In this document: positions 1 to 8,100 of the stretch, one piece after another
Numbering within the stretch: position 1 is the stretch's first letter
Layout: each line of letters opens with the position of its first letter
Source of the DNA: Oscillatoriales cyanobacterium
Lineage (GTDB): Bacteria; Cyanobacteriota; Cyanobacteriia; Cyanobacteriales; Microcoleaceae
Assembly (NCBI GenBank): GCA_004292955.1
Contig: RDXX01000056.1
Location: 1-54,111 of the forward strand
Direction: 5' to 3'
DNA: 54,111 nt
Translations under genes and position numbers: made by a program
Notes under the pieces: model-generated
What the model was told of the DNA's origin: nothing
Database searches by the model: none
Seen by the model: only the letters and a program-made list of their open reading frames with translations

Positions 1-201
1 AACTGGTTCGCGGATGCCGTCGATGTCCACTGGAGGAGCAGCGATGAAGGCGATTACGTAGCAGATTGTTGCAGTTAGCAAGGTAGGAATCATCAAGACT
101 CCGAACCAACCTACATAAATGCGGTTGTCGGTGCTTGTGACCCAGTTGCAAAATTGCGACCACAGATTGGCGCTTTCGCGCTGCTGTAAGGTTGCTGTCA
201 T
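1..201 (-). CDS. psbA: Photosystem II D1 protein, N-terminal part (cut by window edge)
   Basis: Reading the minus strand from the ATG at 201 gives 67 codons that match the highly conserved start of the D1 reaction-centre protein: the [10 protein letters not shown] opening, then the [16 protein letters not shown] and [15 protein letters not shown] stretches, the last running off the window edge. D1 is the core subunit of photosystem II in the thylakoid membrane, where it binds pigments, the QB quinone and much of the Mn cluster. Residues 31 to 55 form the start of the first transmembrane helix. No Shine-Dalgarno sequence is obvious, but a good promoter lies about 50 bases upstream. Which psbA copy or D1 form this is cannot be told from the N-terminus alone. 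The identification itself is close to certain. Confidence 0.97.
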   Translation of the reverse strand, partial: MTATLQQRESANLWSQFCNWVTSTDNRIYVGWFGVLMIPTLLTATICYVIAFIAAPPVDIDGIREPV

Positions 202-250
202 GGTTTTATGATTGCTGTATTTGGTTGTCAATGTTCGGATGATGTCTCTA

Positions 251-279
251 TTATTAACGGTATTGTTAAGGTTTGTAAA
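251..279 (-). promoter_or_regulatory. Sigma-70-type promoter of psbA
   Basis: On the minus strand a TTTACA box (274-279) is followed, after a 17-base spacer, by TAATAA (251-256). The box sequences and spacing fit a group-1 sigma factor promoter, and the implied start leaves a 5' leader of roughly 40 bases before the psbA ATG at 201. A TTTACA -35 box is common for cyanobacterial psbA genes. The assignment is by sequence only. Confidence 0.6.
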
Positions 280-322
280 GAGTTTTAAGGGCAGTATAAC
301 TGATGAGGGTCATAAGCTGGGG

Positions 323-1222
323 TTATTGGCTATCAACTTTACTCTCAATGACTTGTTGAACCTGTGGCGGTACGTTCGACAAAAAATTCAGCCCTGTCTC
401 CCGCTCTACTTGTTTCACCGAAACCCGAAAGCTTTTCCATCCCGAACCCTTGACGCTGGCATCGTTGGGCATCATCACCGCGATCGTTCTGGTATTCGCC
501 GTAATTCCCTGCATCCCCAATCCCTGCCTGTCCAACACCGCAATAACTTTCCAAGTCTTTGCCGGCACCGCGATTTTCTCCTTTTTGCCGATCGCGCCTT
601 GCTTCCCCACTGGCCCCGCTACGATGTAAAGCTCTTTGCCCTGCTCCACTAATTCGCGGCAATATTCTTCCAAATCTCCCCACACGCCTCTGTTGAGCTC
701 CGGCACTTGGGGCATCATGTTCGTCATCAGGAAAGTGCTGCTGTTGTCCGCTTCATTGCGAGTGCGATCGGCGCTTGGTGCAATGTGTCCCCGGTCGTAG
801 CCACTTCCGGTGTAATCGTTGGGTCGAACTTGGTACGCAGCAGTGGGAAGTGCATCGTCGGGGCGGAAGTCGTTCTTGCGGTCAGCGCTTCCAATCCAAG
901 ATTTATTCAGTTGCCACGATACCCAGTTGGCGGTATGCGTTTTGTTGTTGTAGGAGAGCACGTACTGCTGCTTCACCATTAAATAGTTGTCGATGCTGGC
1001 AACACTGGAAGCGGCGTTGCTGGGATTACCCAGCAGCAAGTTCGGATTGTTGGTGGCGGATGCGATTGGTTCCTTGGTTTCCGGTTTTAGTGTTGGACGC
1101 TGCACCCTCGGTTTTTCCCGAACTTGAGGAAGTTTAGATGGTGGTGGTGGTGAAGTCAGATTGCAGCCGCTGATAATTCCCACCAAAACCAGAGCGATCG
1201 CCCTTTGATAAACCTGCCTCAT
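323..1222 (-). CDS. DNA/RNA non-specific endonuclease, NucA-like lipoprotein
   Basis: This 299-aa protein is a member of the beta-beta-alpha-metal nuclease family (Serratia nuclease, Anabaena NucA). The hallmark DRGH motif sits at residues 143-146 (YDRGHIAPSADR context), and the metal-binding Asn follows in the LNRGVWGDLE helix near residue 177. The N-terminus is a lipoprotein signal: basic start, hydrophobic stretch, then ISGC with Cys20 as the likely lipidated residue, followed by a Pro-rich linker. I chose the ATG at 1222 over a GTG at 1237 because it places the basic n-region directly at the start. It would act outside the cytoplasm, degrading DNA or RNA. Unlike NucA, no specific inhibitor gene is visible beside it. 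It lies upstream of psbA on the same strand but is unlikely to share its promoter. Confidence 0.88.
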   Translation of the reverse strand: MRQVYQRAIALVLVGIISGCNLTSPPPPSKLPQVREKPRVQRPTLKPETKEPIASATNNPNLLLGNPSNAASSVASIDNYLMVKQQYVLSYNNKTHTANWVSWQLNKSWIGSADRKNDFRPDDALPTAAYQVRPNDYTGSGYDRGHIAPSADRTRNEADNSSTFLMTNMMPQVPELNRGVWGDLEEYCRELVEQGKELYIVAGPVGKQGAIGKKEKIAVPAKTWKVIAVLDRQGLGMQGITANTRTIAVMMPNDASVKGSGWKSFRVSVKQVERETGLNFLSNVPPQVQQVIESKVDSQ

Positions 1223-1368
1223 TCCCGCTACTCCCACACTTGCTCGTTTCTCTTATACTCTGCAAGCTTACAGTGGCGTGAGGTACAGCTTCTTACTAAT
1301 TACTCATTACGGATGCAGCGATTGACGGGAAAGGCAACCGCCGCAAATAAGAGAGAAAGTTCGCAGTG

Positions 1369-1386
1369 TTTAAACATCCAAACGTC
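1369..1386 (-). repeat. Copy 3 of an 18-bp motif, downstream of the partition pair
   Basis: On the minus strand this reads GACGTTTGGATGTTTAAA. It differs at two positions from the copies at 2276-2293 and 2517-2534 (consensus GACRTTTRGATGWTTAAA). It sits just beyond the stop codon of the ribbon-helix-helix gene, next to further degenerate ATTTAAAC/GTTTAAAT steps. The three copies bracket the ParA/RHH pair. Confidence 0.5.
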
Positions 1387-1401
1387 CAAATATTTAAACG
1401 C

Positions 1402-1653
1402 TTAAATGTTTGTATTGGTGCTGAGCTGTTGGAGGTATAGAGCGACAGACTTTTCAACCAGCTCGCTGATTTCTTCGCCTGACTGTGCGGCAGCAGATTT
1501 GAGGTCGCGGTGCATTTGTTTTGGCAGGTAAACCGTAGCCCTGACAAAGTTTGGGTCTTTGCTTTTGGGTAACGCCGGAGTTGGTGCAGGTTCGAGATCG
1601 GGTTCGCCTGGTTTGAGTTTCTTCGCCTTTAACAAATCATCAAAGCGGCTCAT
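1402..1653 (-). CDS. Small ribbon-helix-helix DNA-binding protein
   Basis: This 83-aa protein has a charged, Pro-rich N-terminal half, then a predicted beta strand (residues 36-43, RATVYLP) followed by two helices (QMHRDLKSAAAQ and ISELVEKSVALYLQ). That is the layout of a CopG/MetJ-type ribbon-helix-helix dimer. Its ATG overlaps the stop of the upstream ATPase gene (ATGA at 1650-1653), so the two are translationally coupled. Small RHH proteins next to ParA ATPases usually act as the centromere-binding partner and as the autorepressor of the operon. The palindromic and repeated motifs upstream and downstream fit that role. An antitoxin role is less likely because no toxin gene is adjacent. The partner role is inferred from context. 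Confidence 0.75.
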   Translation of the reverse strand: MSRFDDLLKAKKLKPGEPDLEPAPTPALPKSKDPNFVRATVYLPKQMHRDLKSAAAQSGEEISELVEKSVALYLQQLSTNTNI

Positions 1654-2240
1654 GGCAATATCTCCTTACCGACAGCGGCATAACAACCCCACGCTGCTTT
1701 GGCATAGGCATCTTTGACAGCACTTACCGGAACCCCGGCAAGGGCTGCTTTTTGAAACACCGCCAGCCGCCTGACCTCAGCTTTGAATATTGGCAGCTCG
1801 GCTTTCTCGATCGTTCTCCGAGACTCTATCCCGACTTTGCTAGGAGCAGGCGGGATGAGGGTGAGCAAAATGCGGTAATTCGATTTGAGGGAATGCAAAG
1901 CTTCCACCATTTGCCCCATCGCGGTGAGGGCCATCGCATCGGGAGAACTCGGCAAAATCAGCAAGTCGCATCCTTCAGCTACAGTTTTGAGTTCGTCAGG
2001 GTCGGGTCGGGCCGGCGTGTCGATGACGATATGCTCGTAGTCTCTAGCAAACCTGACTCCTTGCTTTTCATCCACTACTTTGAACGGTAGAGAACCCCGC
2101 GCGGCCCAGTCCAAAGCACTGCGATTCAGGTCGCCATCCACTAACAACGTAGGTGCTTTTGTTTGCAGGTAAGCCGCTAGGTGCAGCGCTGTCGTTGTCT
2201 TTCCGACTCCGCCCTTGAATGAGGCGATTGTCACGATCAT
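1650..2240 (-). CDS. ParA/MinD-family P-loop ATPase
   Basis: This 196-aa protein starts with the deviant Walker A motif (KGGVGKTT, residues 9-16) within ASFKGGVGKTTTALHLA. The Asp-containing switch (VDGDLNRSALDW) follows near residue 35 and the Walker B-like HIVIDTPARPDPDEL near residue 71. The length is that of the short ParF-like class with no N-terminal DNA-binding domain. In that class a separate small DNA-binding protein supplies specificity, here the overlapping RHH gene. ParA proteins position DNA or large complexes along the nucleoid by ATP-dependent dimerisation. The neighbourhood has psbA and a nuclease but no replication initiator, so this could be a chromosomal orphan or a relic of an integrated plasmid. 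Confidence 0.88.
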   Translation of the reverse strand: MIVTIASFKGGVGKTTTALHLAAYLQTKAPTLLVDGDLNRSALDWAARGSLPFKVVDEKQGVRFARDYEHIVIDTPARPDPDELKTVAEGCDLLILPSSPDAMALTAMGQMVEALHSLKSNYRILLTLIPPAPSKVGIESRRTIEKAELPIFKAEVRRLAVFQKAALAGVPVSAVKDAYAKAAWGCYAAVGKEILP

Positions 2241-2275
2241 AGGTTTATCGATACGTTGATTAACTCACTTTACCC

Positions 2276-2302
2276 TTTAATCATCTAAATGTCTAGACAT
2301 TT
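2276..2302 (-). promoter_or_regulatory. Probable operator upstream of the ParA gene (18-bp motif plus palindrome)
   Basis: Thirty-five bases upstream of the ATPase start lies a perfect 16-bp palindrome, AAATGTCTAGACATTT (2287-2302). It overlaps a copy of the 18-bp motif (GACATTTAGATGATTAAA on the minus strand, 2276-2293). Symmetric sites of this size are typical of RHH dimers, so this is the best candidate for the autoregulatory operator or partition site. Confidence 0.55.
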
Positions 2303-2956
2303 GAATGATTGAATGTTTGAGATTGTGCCGTATCTTGCTAGTTATGAAGCGGGTTGGCTCGGCTAATTAACGATAACAACGTAGCGCTCGGTTGTGGGCA
2401 ATAGGAGGCTGTGGATCTTCCTAAAAATCAAGCAGTTGCTGCACTGCAAGAGTTTGTTCCCCGATTCGCTTTCTCGAAGGTGTGATACTGTAGCGGACTG
2501 CATCACCTGCGGTTTATTTAATCATCTAAACGTCTAGATGTCTGGCTAAATAATTCAAGATTTATGCAACTGGTACCTAGCGATGAGCGCGCACGGCGAA
2601 ACTATCCCGTAGGAAATCGCCCTCAACCGCCGCATTAAGAAATCGCTCGAACTGGTGCAGCAATTTGTGATCGGCAATCCATAATTCACCAATCACGACT
2701 CTGCTTGACAAAAACAGCCGATGGTAAGGTTCACCGTCGATCTGCCCGAATAAGAGCACCGTAAGTTGTCGATGTTGGCAGCGTGGACGGGGCGCAAAAA
2801 AGTGGGTATAGTGCGGATGTTGTTAGAGGACGGGTTGAAGGAGGTGGAGGGGTAGGGGCTCACGCCTTTGAAACCGGAGCGAACTACAACCTAGATGGAG
2901 CGGTTGAAAGAAGTTGATTGAGGCTCTAATAGCTCACGCCCCTACCTTATTATCCT
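2303..2956. other. Non-coding or degenerate stretch with second operator-like motif
   Basis: No intact gene is recognisable here. A second copy of the 18-bp motif is at 2517-2534 (same orientation as 2276-2293, differing at one base). On the plus strand an AGGAGG followed by a GTG (near 2412) opens about 24 sensible codons before a stop, and further short coding-like pieces follow at 2563-2640, so this may be the remains of a decayed gene. Near 2851-2946 an inverted repeat GGTAGGGG/CCCCTACC brackets about 80 bases and carries GCTCACGCC twice. Confidence 0.4.
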
Positions 2957-3667
2957 TTACGCGGCAGACGGTAACTGTTCAACTTCTTTCAGCCCCAAAA
3001 ACCGCCCGTTCACAATTTCTCTGTAAGCTTCTAAATCCGGCTGCCAATTTTCCAAAAGCTTGTACAAGTGTTGCAATTTCTCGCCTTCTAATTCCCCTGC
3101 AATTTCGTATTGAAAGTTGCCCGAGAACAAAACAGCCGGAGTCGGTTCGGCTTCTTGGAGTTGCAATAAAGCTTCGGCAACGCTCAAGTTAAATTCTCCC
3201 CGTTCGAGAGAGTACACTAAATTAACAGCAGCTTTTACGGGAAATTTGCCCGCATCAAACCAGGTTCCTTTGGCGAGTAAAGTGGAGGTGATGTATTCGC
3301 GGGCTGCATTTTCATCTCCTGCTTCAAAGGTGACGAAACTTCTCGGATTGATGCTCAACGTTTGATAGTCGGTGCGGGGTAAAGCTTCAACGTATTTGCG
3401 GATGATAGCGGGGATTTTTACGTCTTCTTGTGACTTTGTACTCAGGGATTCGATGAAGGTGATGGCGTTCGATTGGGCGACGATGTTGATGCCGTTGGTG
3501 AAGGCAACTTGAGAGATTTGGGGGCTGAAAACGGGAGGGCGGGCGAGTTCCCAGTCAGGTGGAACGATGCCGCTGTATTTGAGGAAGTCCGAGTTGAGGA
3601 GCGTGGGGGAGTGGTTTCTGGCTGTCAGGGATAAGGCTAGTTCTTGAATGGTTGTTTTTGGTTTCAT
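2957..3667 (-). CDS. Conserved-looking hypothetical protein, 236 aa
   Basis: I do not recognise a family. The protein is soluble and mostly alpha/beta: there is no signal peptide or membrane segment. It has a Pro-rich opening after residue 30 (VPPDWELARPPVFSPQISQVAF), which resembles a strand-rich domain that reads a ligand or partner. The second half is acidic and helical, with a regular ESLS...EALLQLQEAE pattern. The ATG at 3667 is followed directly by normal codon use, and the frame stays open to 2957, which supports a real gene. It stands alone: the gene upstream on this strand (SUKH) ends over 400 bases away. Nothing in the context suggests a function. Confidence 0.6.
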   Translation of the reverse strand: MKPKTTIQELALSLTARNHSPTLLNSDFLKYSGIVPPDWELARPPVFSPQISQVAFTNGINIVAQSNAITFIESLSTKSQEDVKIPAIIRKYVEALPRTDYQTLSINPRSFVTFEAGDENAAREYITSTLLAKGTWFDAGKFPVKAAVNLVYSLERGEFNLSVAEALLQLQEAEPTPAVLFSGNFQYEIAGELEGEKLQHLYKLLENWQPDLEAYREIVNGRFLGLKEVEQLPSAA

Positions 3668-4071
3668 GGCTGTTTGTTGGGTGTGTTGGGTAATATTTTA
3701 TGTTGGGTGGATTGCCTTCGTACAGGGGGAGAGTTGCGAGATCGGGAGAATTATTTAAAAATCATAGTTGTACTTGATGATGGCTGTAAAAAAGCTTGAA
3801 TATCCACCAAATTAGTCGGCAGGATATATGAAAATGATAATATCATTCGGCTCTTCTGAGTATTGGGTGATAAACAAAGTTTATGTCTAGCCTGGAAAGG
3901 GTTTCAGCCTTCGGAAGGAGAAGATTTTGTGCCTTCTTATACAATTTTAGTCACAAACCCAGAAGAGCCTATCATTCAATGGTTTCCTAATCTAATCAAT
4001 AGGTGGTGGCTTTCCTCACATAAACCAAACGTACAAGAAAAGAACAAGCGAGCTGAAACACACTCTCCCTA
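3668..4071. other. Spacer without a convincing gene
   Basis: The only open stretch is a plus-strand TTG-started frame (3863-4099) that runs into the 3' end of the SUKH gene. It has no ribosome binding site, and its plausible residues stop making sense after about 45 codons. The rest is AT-rich. I see no terminator-like hairpin with a T run. Confidence 0.4.
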
Positions 4072-4860
4072 TCAGGACAAACGCCTGAATTCCCAATAGC
4101 GATCGCGATCCTCTGGTTCGGGGTCTGGCTTCTCAAAAATATCCACTTCCTTAGGTAAAAGCAAATTCTTATAACAATCTTTTTCAATAATACAGGTTTG
4201 ACCGGGCCGGACTGAAGAGACTGGCAACCACACGCCACCATTGAGTTTGCCATCCTTTGCCCTCACGCCAATGGAGAGAAAGGGAAGCACCATATTTGAA
4301 CCATTATGGACTTCAAACATCAAGTTGCCGTTGTCAGCTATACCGATAACCTGCCAACGGAATTTCCGTCGGGACTCGACGATAGCTTGCTCTTGCTCTG
4401 TGAATGGAGGCGAACCCGCCTCGATGGCTGCCCACTCCTTCTTCGAGAACAATTTCCTTGCTGCGGAGCATCTTGCTCTCAGCCATTCCTCGAAACAGCT
4501 TGCAGTTTGTTGCAATCCCAGCTCGTGTTGCCACTCAAACACAGGAGACTCTTCCCCTGGAACAAACAGTGATTCTCTGAAATAGGCCAATGCCATGTCA
4601 GTACGACCAAAATGTAGCAAAACGCGACCATCATCCGATTGAGCATCAGTAGGAACATTGAATATCTGTACTAGATAGATACTTCCCTGACGATAGAGCT
4701 GGGCACCACCAAACTGTATAACGAACTCTTTGTATGATGGTGGCACGGGAAGATCTGACTGCTCAACTAGCTCTCGTTGTTCATCTGATAGTGGACTGTC
4801 CACAACATGGAATTTGCGAGTCTTAATTCTGTCCATTTCATCCTTAAGCCATTCAAACAT
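4072..4860 (-). CDS. SUKH (SMI1/KNR4-like) protein, probable immunity protein of the RHS toxin
   Basis: The first 110 residues carry the SMI1/KNR4 (SUKH) pattern: a short amphipathic helix, LSDEQRELVEQ, the signature PPSYKEFVIQFGGAQLY, then strand-rich segments ending in SPVFEWQHE. SUKH proteins are a major class of immunity proteins against nuclease and other polymorphic toxins. This one is the first gene downstream, on the same strand, of the RHS/Hint/HNH giant gene, the classic toxin-immunity order. Residues 150-263 form a second, less familiar domain of beta strands (WQVIGIADNGNLMFEVHNGSN). The ATG at 4860 is chosen over a TTG at 4890 because GGAAAG precedes it by about 10 bases. A MITE-like insertion has widened the gap to the toxin gene. 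Direct protection by binding the nuclease tip is inferred from context. Confidence 0.8.
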   Translation of the reverse strand: MFEWLKDEMDRIKTRKFHVVDSPLSDEQRELVEQSDLPVPPSYKEFVIQFGGAQLYRQGSIYLVQIFNVPTDAQSDDGRVLLHFGRTDMALAYFRESLFVPGEESPVFEWQHELGLQQTASCFEEWLRARCSAARKLFSKKEWAAIEAGSPPFTEQEQAIVESRRKFRWQVIGIADNGNLMFEVHNGSNMVLPFLSIGVRAKDGKLNGGVWLPVSSVRPGQTCIIEKDCYKNLLLPKEVDIFEKPDPEPEDRDRYWEFRRLS

Positions 4861-5002
4861 ACAGCACTTTCCAAGTAAATAGGTACACAAAACAGTTTTT
4901 GCAGGAGCGATGCCCGCGCGTAGGTTTGAATTTCAGATTTTTGTGTGGTTCATAAATGCAGAATCTGTTGTCATGTCTGCTCCTGCTACTTAAGTTTTTT
5001 TA

Positions 5003-5188
5003 GTGGGACTTAGACATTTTTCCGCCCCTTTAGGGGCGGAAAGCCTCTGGAGGATAAAGGAAACAGGTCGATGACCTAAAAATGCCTGAAACCGCAAATG
5101 GTTTATAGATTTATACCGATTCGAGCCAACAGCCCTTCCTCATCTAAGTTTAAGACCAATTTCGCCCCGTTTTTTGTCTAAGTCTCGC
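5003..5188. mobile_element. MITE-like element with TA target duplication at the toxin gene stop
   Basis: The ends are 14-base inverted repeats matching at 12 positions: GTGGGACTTAGACA (5003-5016) and, on the other strand, GCGAGACTTAGACA (5175-5188). Both are flanked directly by TA (5001-5002 and 5189-5190), the target duplication of IS630/Tc1-mariner transposases. The 186-bp body has no gene but holds a perfect 10-bp-arm hairpin (TTTCCGCCCC at 5019-5028 with GGGGCGGAAA at 5033-5042). The right end overlaps the last codons and TAG stop of the RHS gene. A non-autonomous element moved in trans is the best reading. Confidence 0.65.
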
Positions 5189-8100
5189 TAGTTGGGTCCT
5201 TCGGACGTCTTCCTCCACGCGCGCCCCACCTCTGAAAATCAGTGAGTCCATCCGGTCCTGGAACATTATGCGGTGAAGTTGGTCCGTTGAAGCCTGGCTC
5301 AGCAAAAAGGGGGTCGCCACCATCCGCCAATGGGCGTGGATGCTCGTAGTGGGTAGCGTTAGTGGGCCATTCTCTTCCTTCCCGTTGTTCCCACCATTCT
5401 TTTGCCTTCTGTCGATTATTCTTGAAGAAGTCGCGAGCTTGCTGAGTTTCAGATTTTGTTCTAACCTCTCCTTCGGGGAGTGCTTTTGTGACTCGATCCG
5501 ATAAACGTGTGTTTAGAATCGGGCGTCCGTGGGGTTCACAAGTATTGTGAACCAGAATGCCCAACTCCGAGACGAAATAAGTCGGGAATCCCTCAACCTC
5601 AAAGTTATAAACCTTGAAATCCCCCTCGCGTCGATCGATCTTATCGACATCAACAAACGTTTCCTTATCCGTCTGCAACAGATCCCCAACAACCAAATCT
5701 TTAGCTTTCACCCAACCCTGACCCGGCACCCAGAAAGGATGTTCCGCAGTAGTAGAAATCACCTCCCCATCTACATACAGATCGTACAGCTCGGTTGCCT
5801 CATTCTCAAAGGTATCCAAAACCTCTTTTGCCTCAATTCCCCCAGGAGTCGTCGGGTCATCAGCAATCACCCAATCGCCAACTTGAATGTCCTCAATATT
5901 CTTAATCCCGTCAACAGTGAGAATCTCCGTCCCGGCAACGAAGCACATCGGCCCGCCCGCAACCCCACCATCCATCTTTTTACTGTTAGCCAACAAATCG
6001 TCAGCCCCAGGCGTAGCAAGCTTGGGCGTCTTCCGCGACACGCTAAGCCCCTGCCTGACCCCCTTCGTCATCCCCACAAACGGCAAGTAAGCCAGCAAAT
6101 TCCAAGAATCCTGGAACTCCCACCCACCGTTATCCTGGTAGCTGTTGTAAAGATTCCCAGTCGCCTGTGCAGCCCCGTAAGCATCAAACGTCGTATCAGC
6201 AGCTACTCCCGCAGTCGCCACCCACTTCAGCGGCCCCATCGAAGCAGAAGCCACCAACGGCAGCTTCATCCCTAACAGGAACGACACCCCGATTCCCGTC
6301 ACAGCACCCGCACTCCACAGCATCCCGTGAGTCGGTTCGACCTTGTTACCGCTGTAGTGCTCGTACATATCGGTCAAGTAACCGCCCGACACCCCGTTAG
6401 CAAAACCAGCACCCCAATCCCCAAACATCCCCAGGATTTCGGAACCGCTAGCGCCACCAGCAGCAGCCCCACCGATGTAACCGCCGCCGAAACCAACTCC
6501 GCTGATTGCAGCCAGCGCCGACACCCCACTCAGCGTCCCCATGATGTCGCCCATCGTGAAGTAGCCTGTCGGATCGGTAAACCGCACCGGATTGGCATGA
6601 GCGTACTGGTAATCGTGCTGGCTGTACGGGTCGCTCAAAAAGCCACTGAAAGCATCTTTCGAGATAAACCTGCCCAAACTCGGATCGTAGTACCGCGCCC
6701 GCATATAATCCAATCCGGTAGAACTGTCCCGCTGTTCCCCAGCAAACTGGAAAGAATTGCCGAAAGTCCCCGTTTGGTTCAGCAACCCGCCGAACGCATC
6801 GTAAGTGTAGCGATCGGTTACCAAACCCACGCTATCCGTAATCGCCCGAGTCGAACCGATACCGTCAGTGTGATAGAATCCCTCCCGATTGTTGCGAACG
6901 GCAGAAACCAAGCCCAAACCGTGAGTGTAATCAGCAGTGACTTGACCCGCCGCATCGTACTCCATCAAAACGGACGGCAAACCGCCCGCTGAAGCAGTCA
7001 AATAATTCGTTCTGACGCCGTTAGCAATGCTGGCTACCCTGTTGCCGAAAGCATCGTAAACGAAATTAGTTTGAGAAGTCCCTCCCGGCCCCGAATTAGT
7101 AACTCCCGCCAAGCGGTTTTCCCCGTCATTAAACCAGTCGTAAGTAACAGTTTGCGTGCCGTCAGAACGCTGTATTATCGAACCGTTATTATCGTAATTG
7201 AAAGCAGTAGTTTGAGAACCCTGAGTTAACTGTCGCAGTCGGTTGTTGGCGTCGTAAGAATAATTCGCCAATCCCGTCCCCGAATCGTTCCGAGTCAAGC
7301 GGTTGCCAACCAAATCGTAAGTATAATCGATCGTCCGATTGGACGTAACGCCGCCGACCATCTTTTCTTGAGTCAGGCGGTTGAGGGCATCGTAAGCATA
7401 ATCGACAGTGCGGCCGTCAAATTCCTCAACTTTCTTGCGATTGCCGACTGGATCGAGGGTGTATTTGAAATCGTTGAAAACAGTATCCGTTGAATTTTTA
7501 GCAGTCACCCGTTCCAAGCGGTTGCGAGTATCGTACTTGCGTTCCTCAACGGAACTGTCACCTAGGGTAATCTTCGAGAGATTGCCTGCGGGATTGTAAT
7601 CGTAATCCGCCAGAATTCGATTGCCTTTTTTAACAGTATCCAAGCGATTTAAGACATCGTAACCGTAGGTAGTAGTTCCCGTCGGAGTAACTAGGGAAGT
7701 AATGTTGCTCAACAAATCGTAGCCGTACTGAACTACTTTTTGGTCGGGCGTCGTTACGGTTTGCAACCTGTCGTAATTGTCGTAGCCGTACCGAGTGATT
7801 CCGCGCCCGTCCGTCACAGTTGCCAGTCCCAAAGTTAGCGGATCGTAGGTGTAGGAAACGTCGGGGATGCCGGGGTCTGTAAAGTTCTTGCCATCCAAAC
7901 GCCCGAAAGGATCGTAACTGTAATCGATTTTGGATCCGTTGAAATCAGTGGTAGCAGTAACTTGTCCGAACTTGTTGTAATCGGTGCGGTTGCTTTGACC
8001 TAGCGGTAAAATTGTTTGCCAGGGACGGTTGAATTCATCGTATTTGAATTCGGTAACTTGAGTGTTGGCATCCTCAATCTTTTGCAAGCGGGATAGATTG

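Noticed and set aside
212..652. Plus-strand 146-codon frame opposite the nuclease gene
   Set aside because: It is the complement of conserved nuclease codons and has no independent support.
2577..2759. Minus-strand 60-codon frame in the spacer upstream of parA
   Set aside because: No start signal or family; the plus strand of the same stretch shows equally coding-like fragments, so it is more likely decayed sequence.
3863..4099. Plus-strand 78-codon TTG frame
   Set aside because: No ribosome binding site, no family, and it overlaps the 3' end of the well-supported SUKH gene on the other strand.
5019..5042. Perfect 10-bp-arm hairpin as a rho-independent terminator for the toxin gene
   Set aside because: Neither strand has a T run after the hairpin, and it lies inside the MITE-like element, so it is better explained as part of that element.
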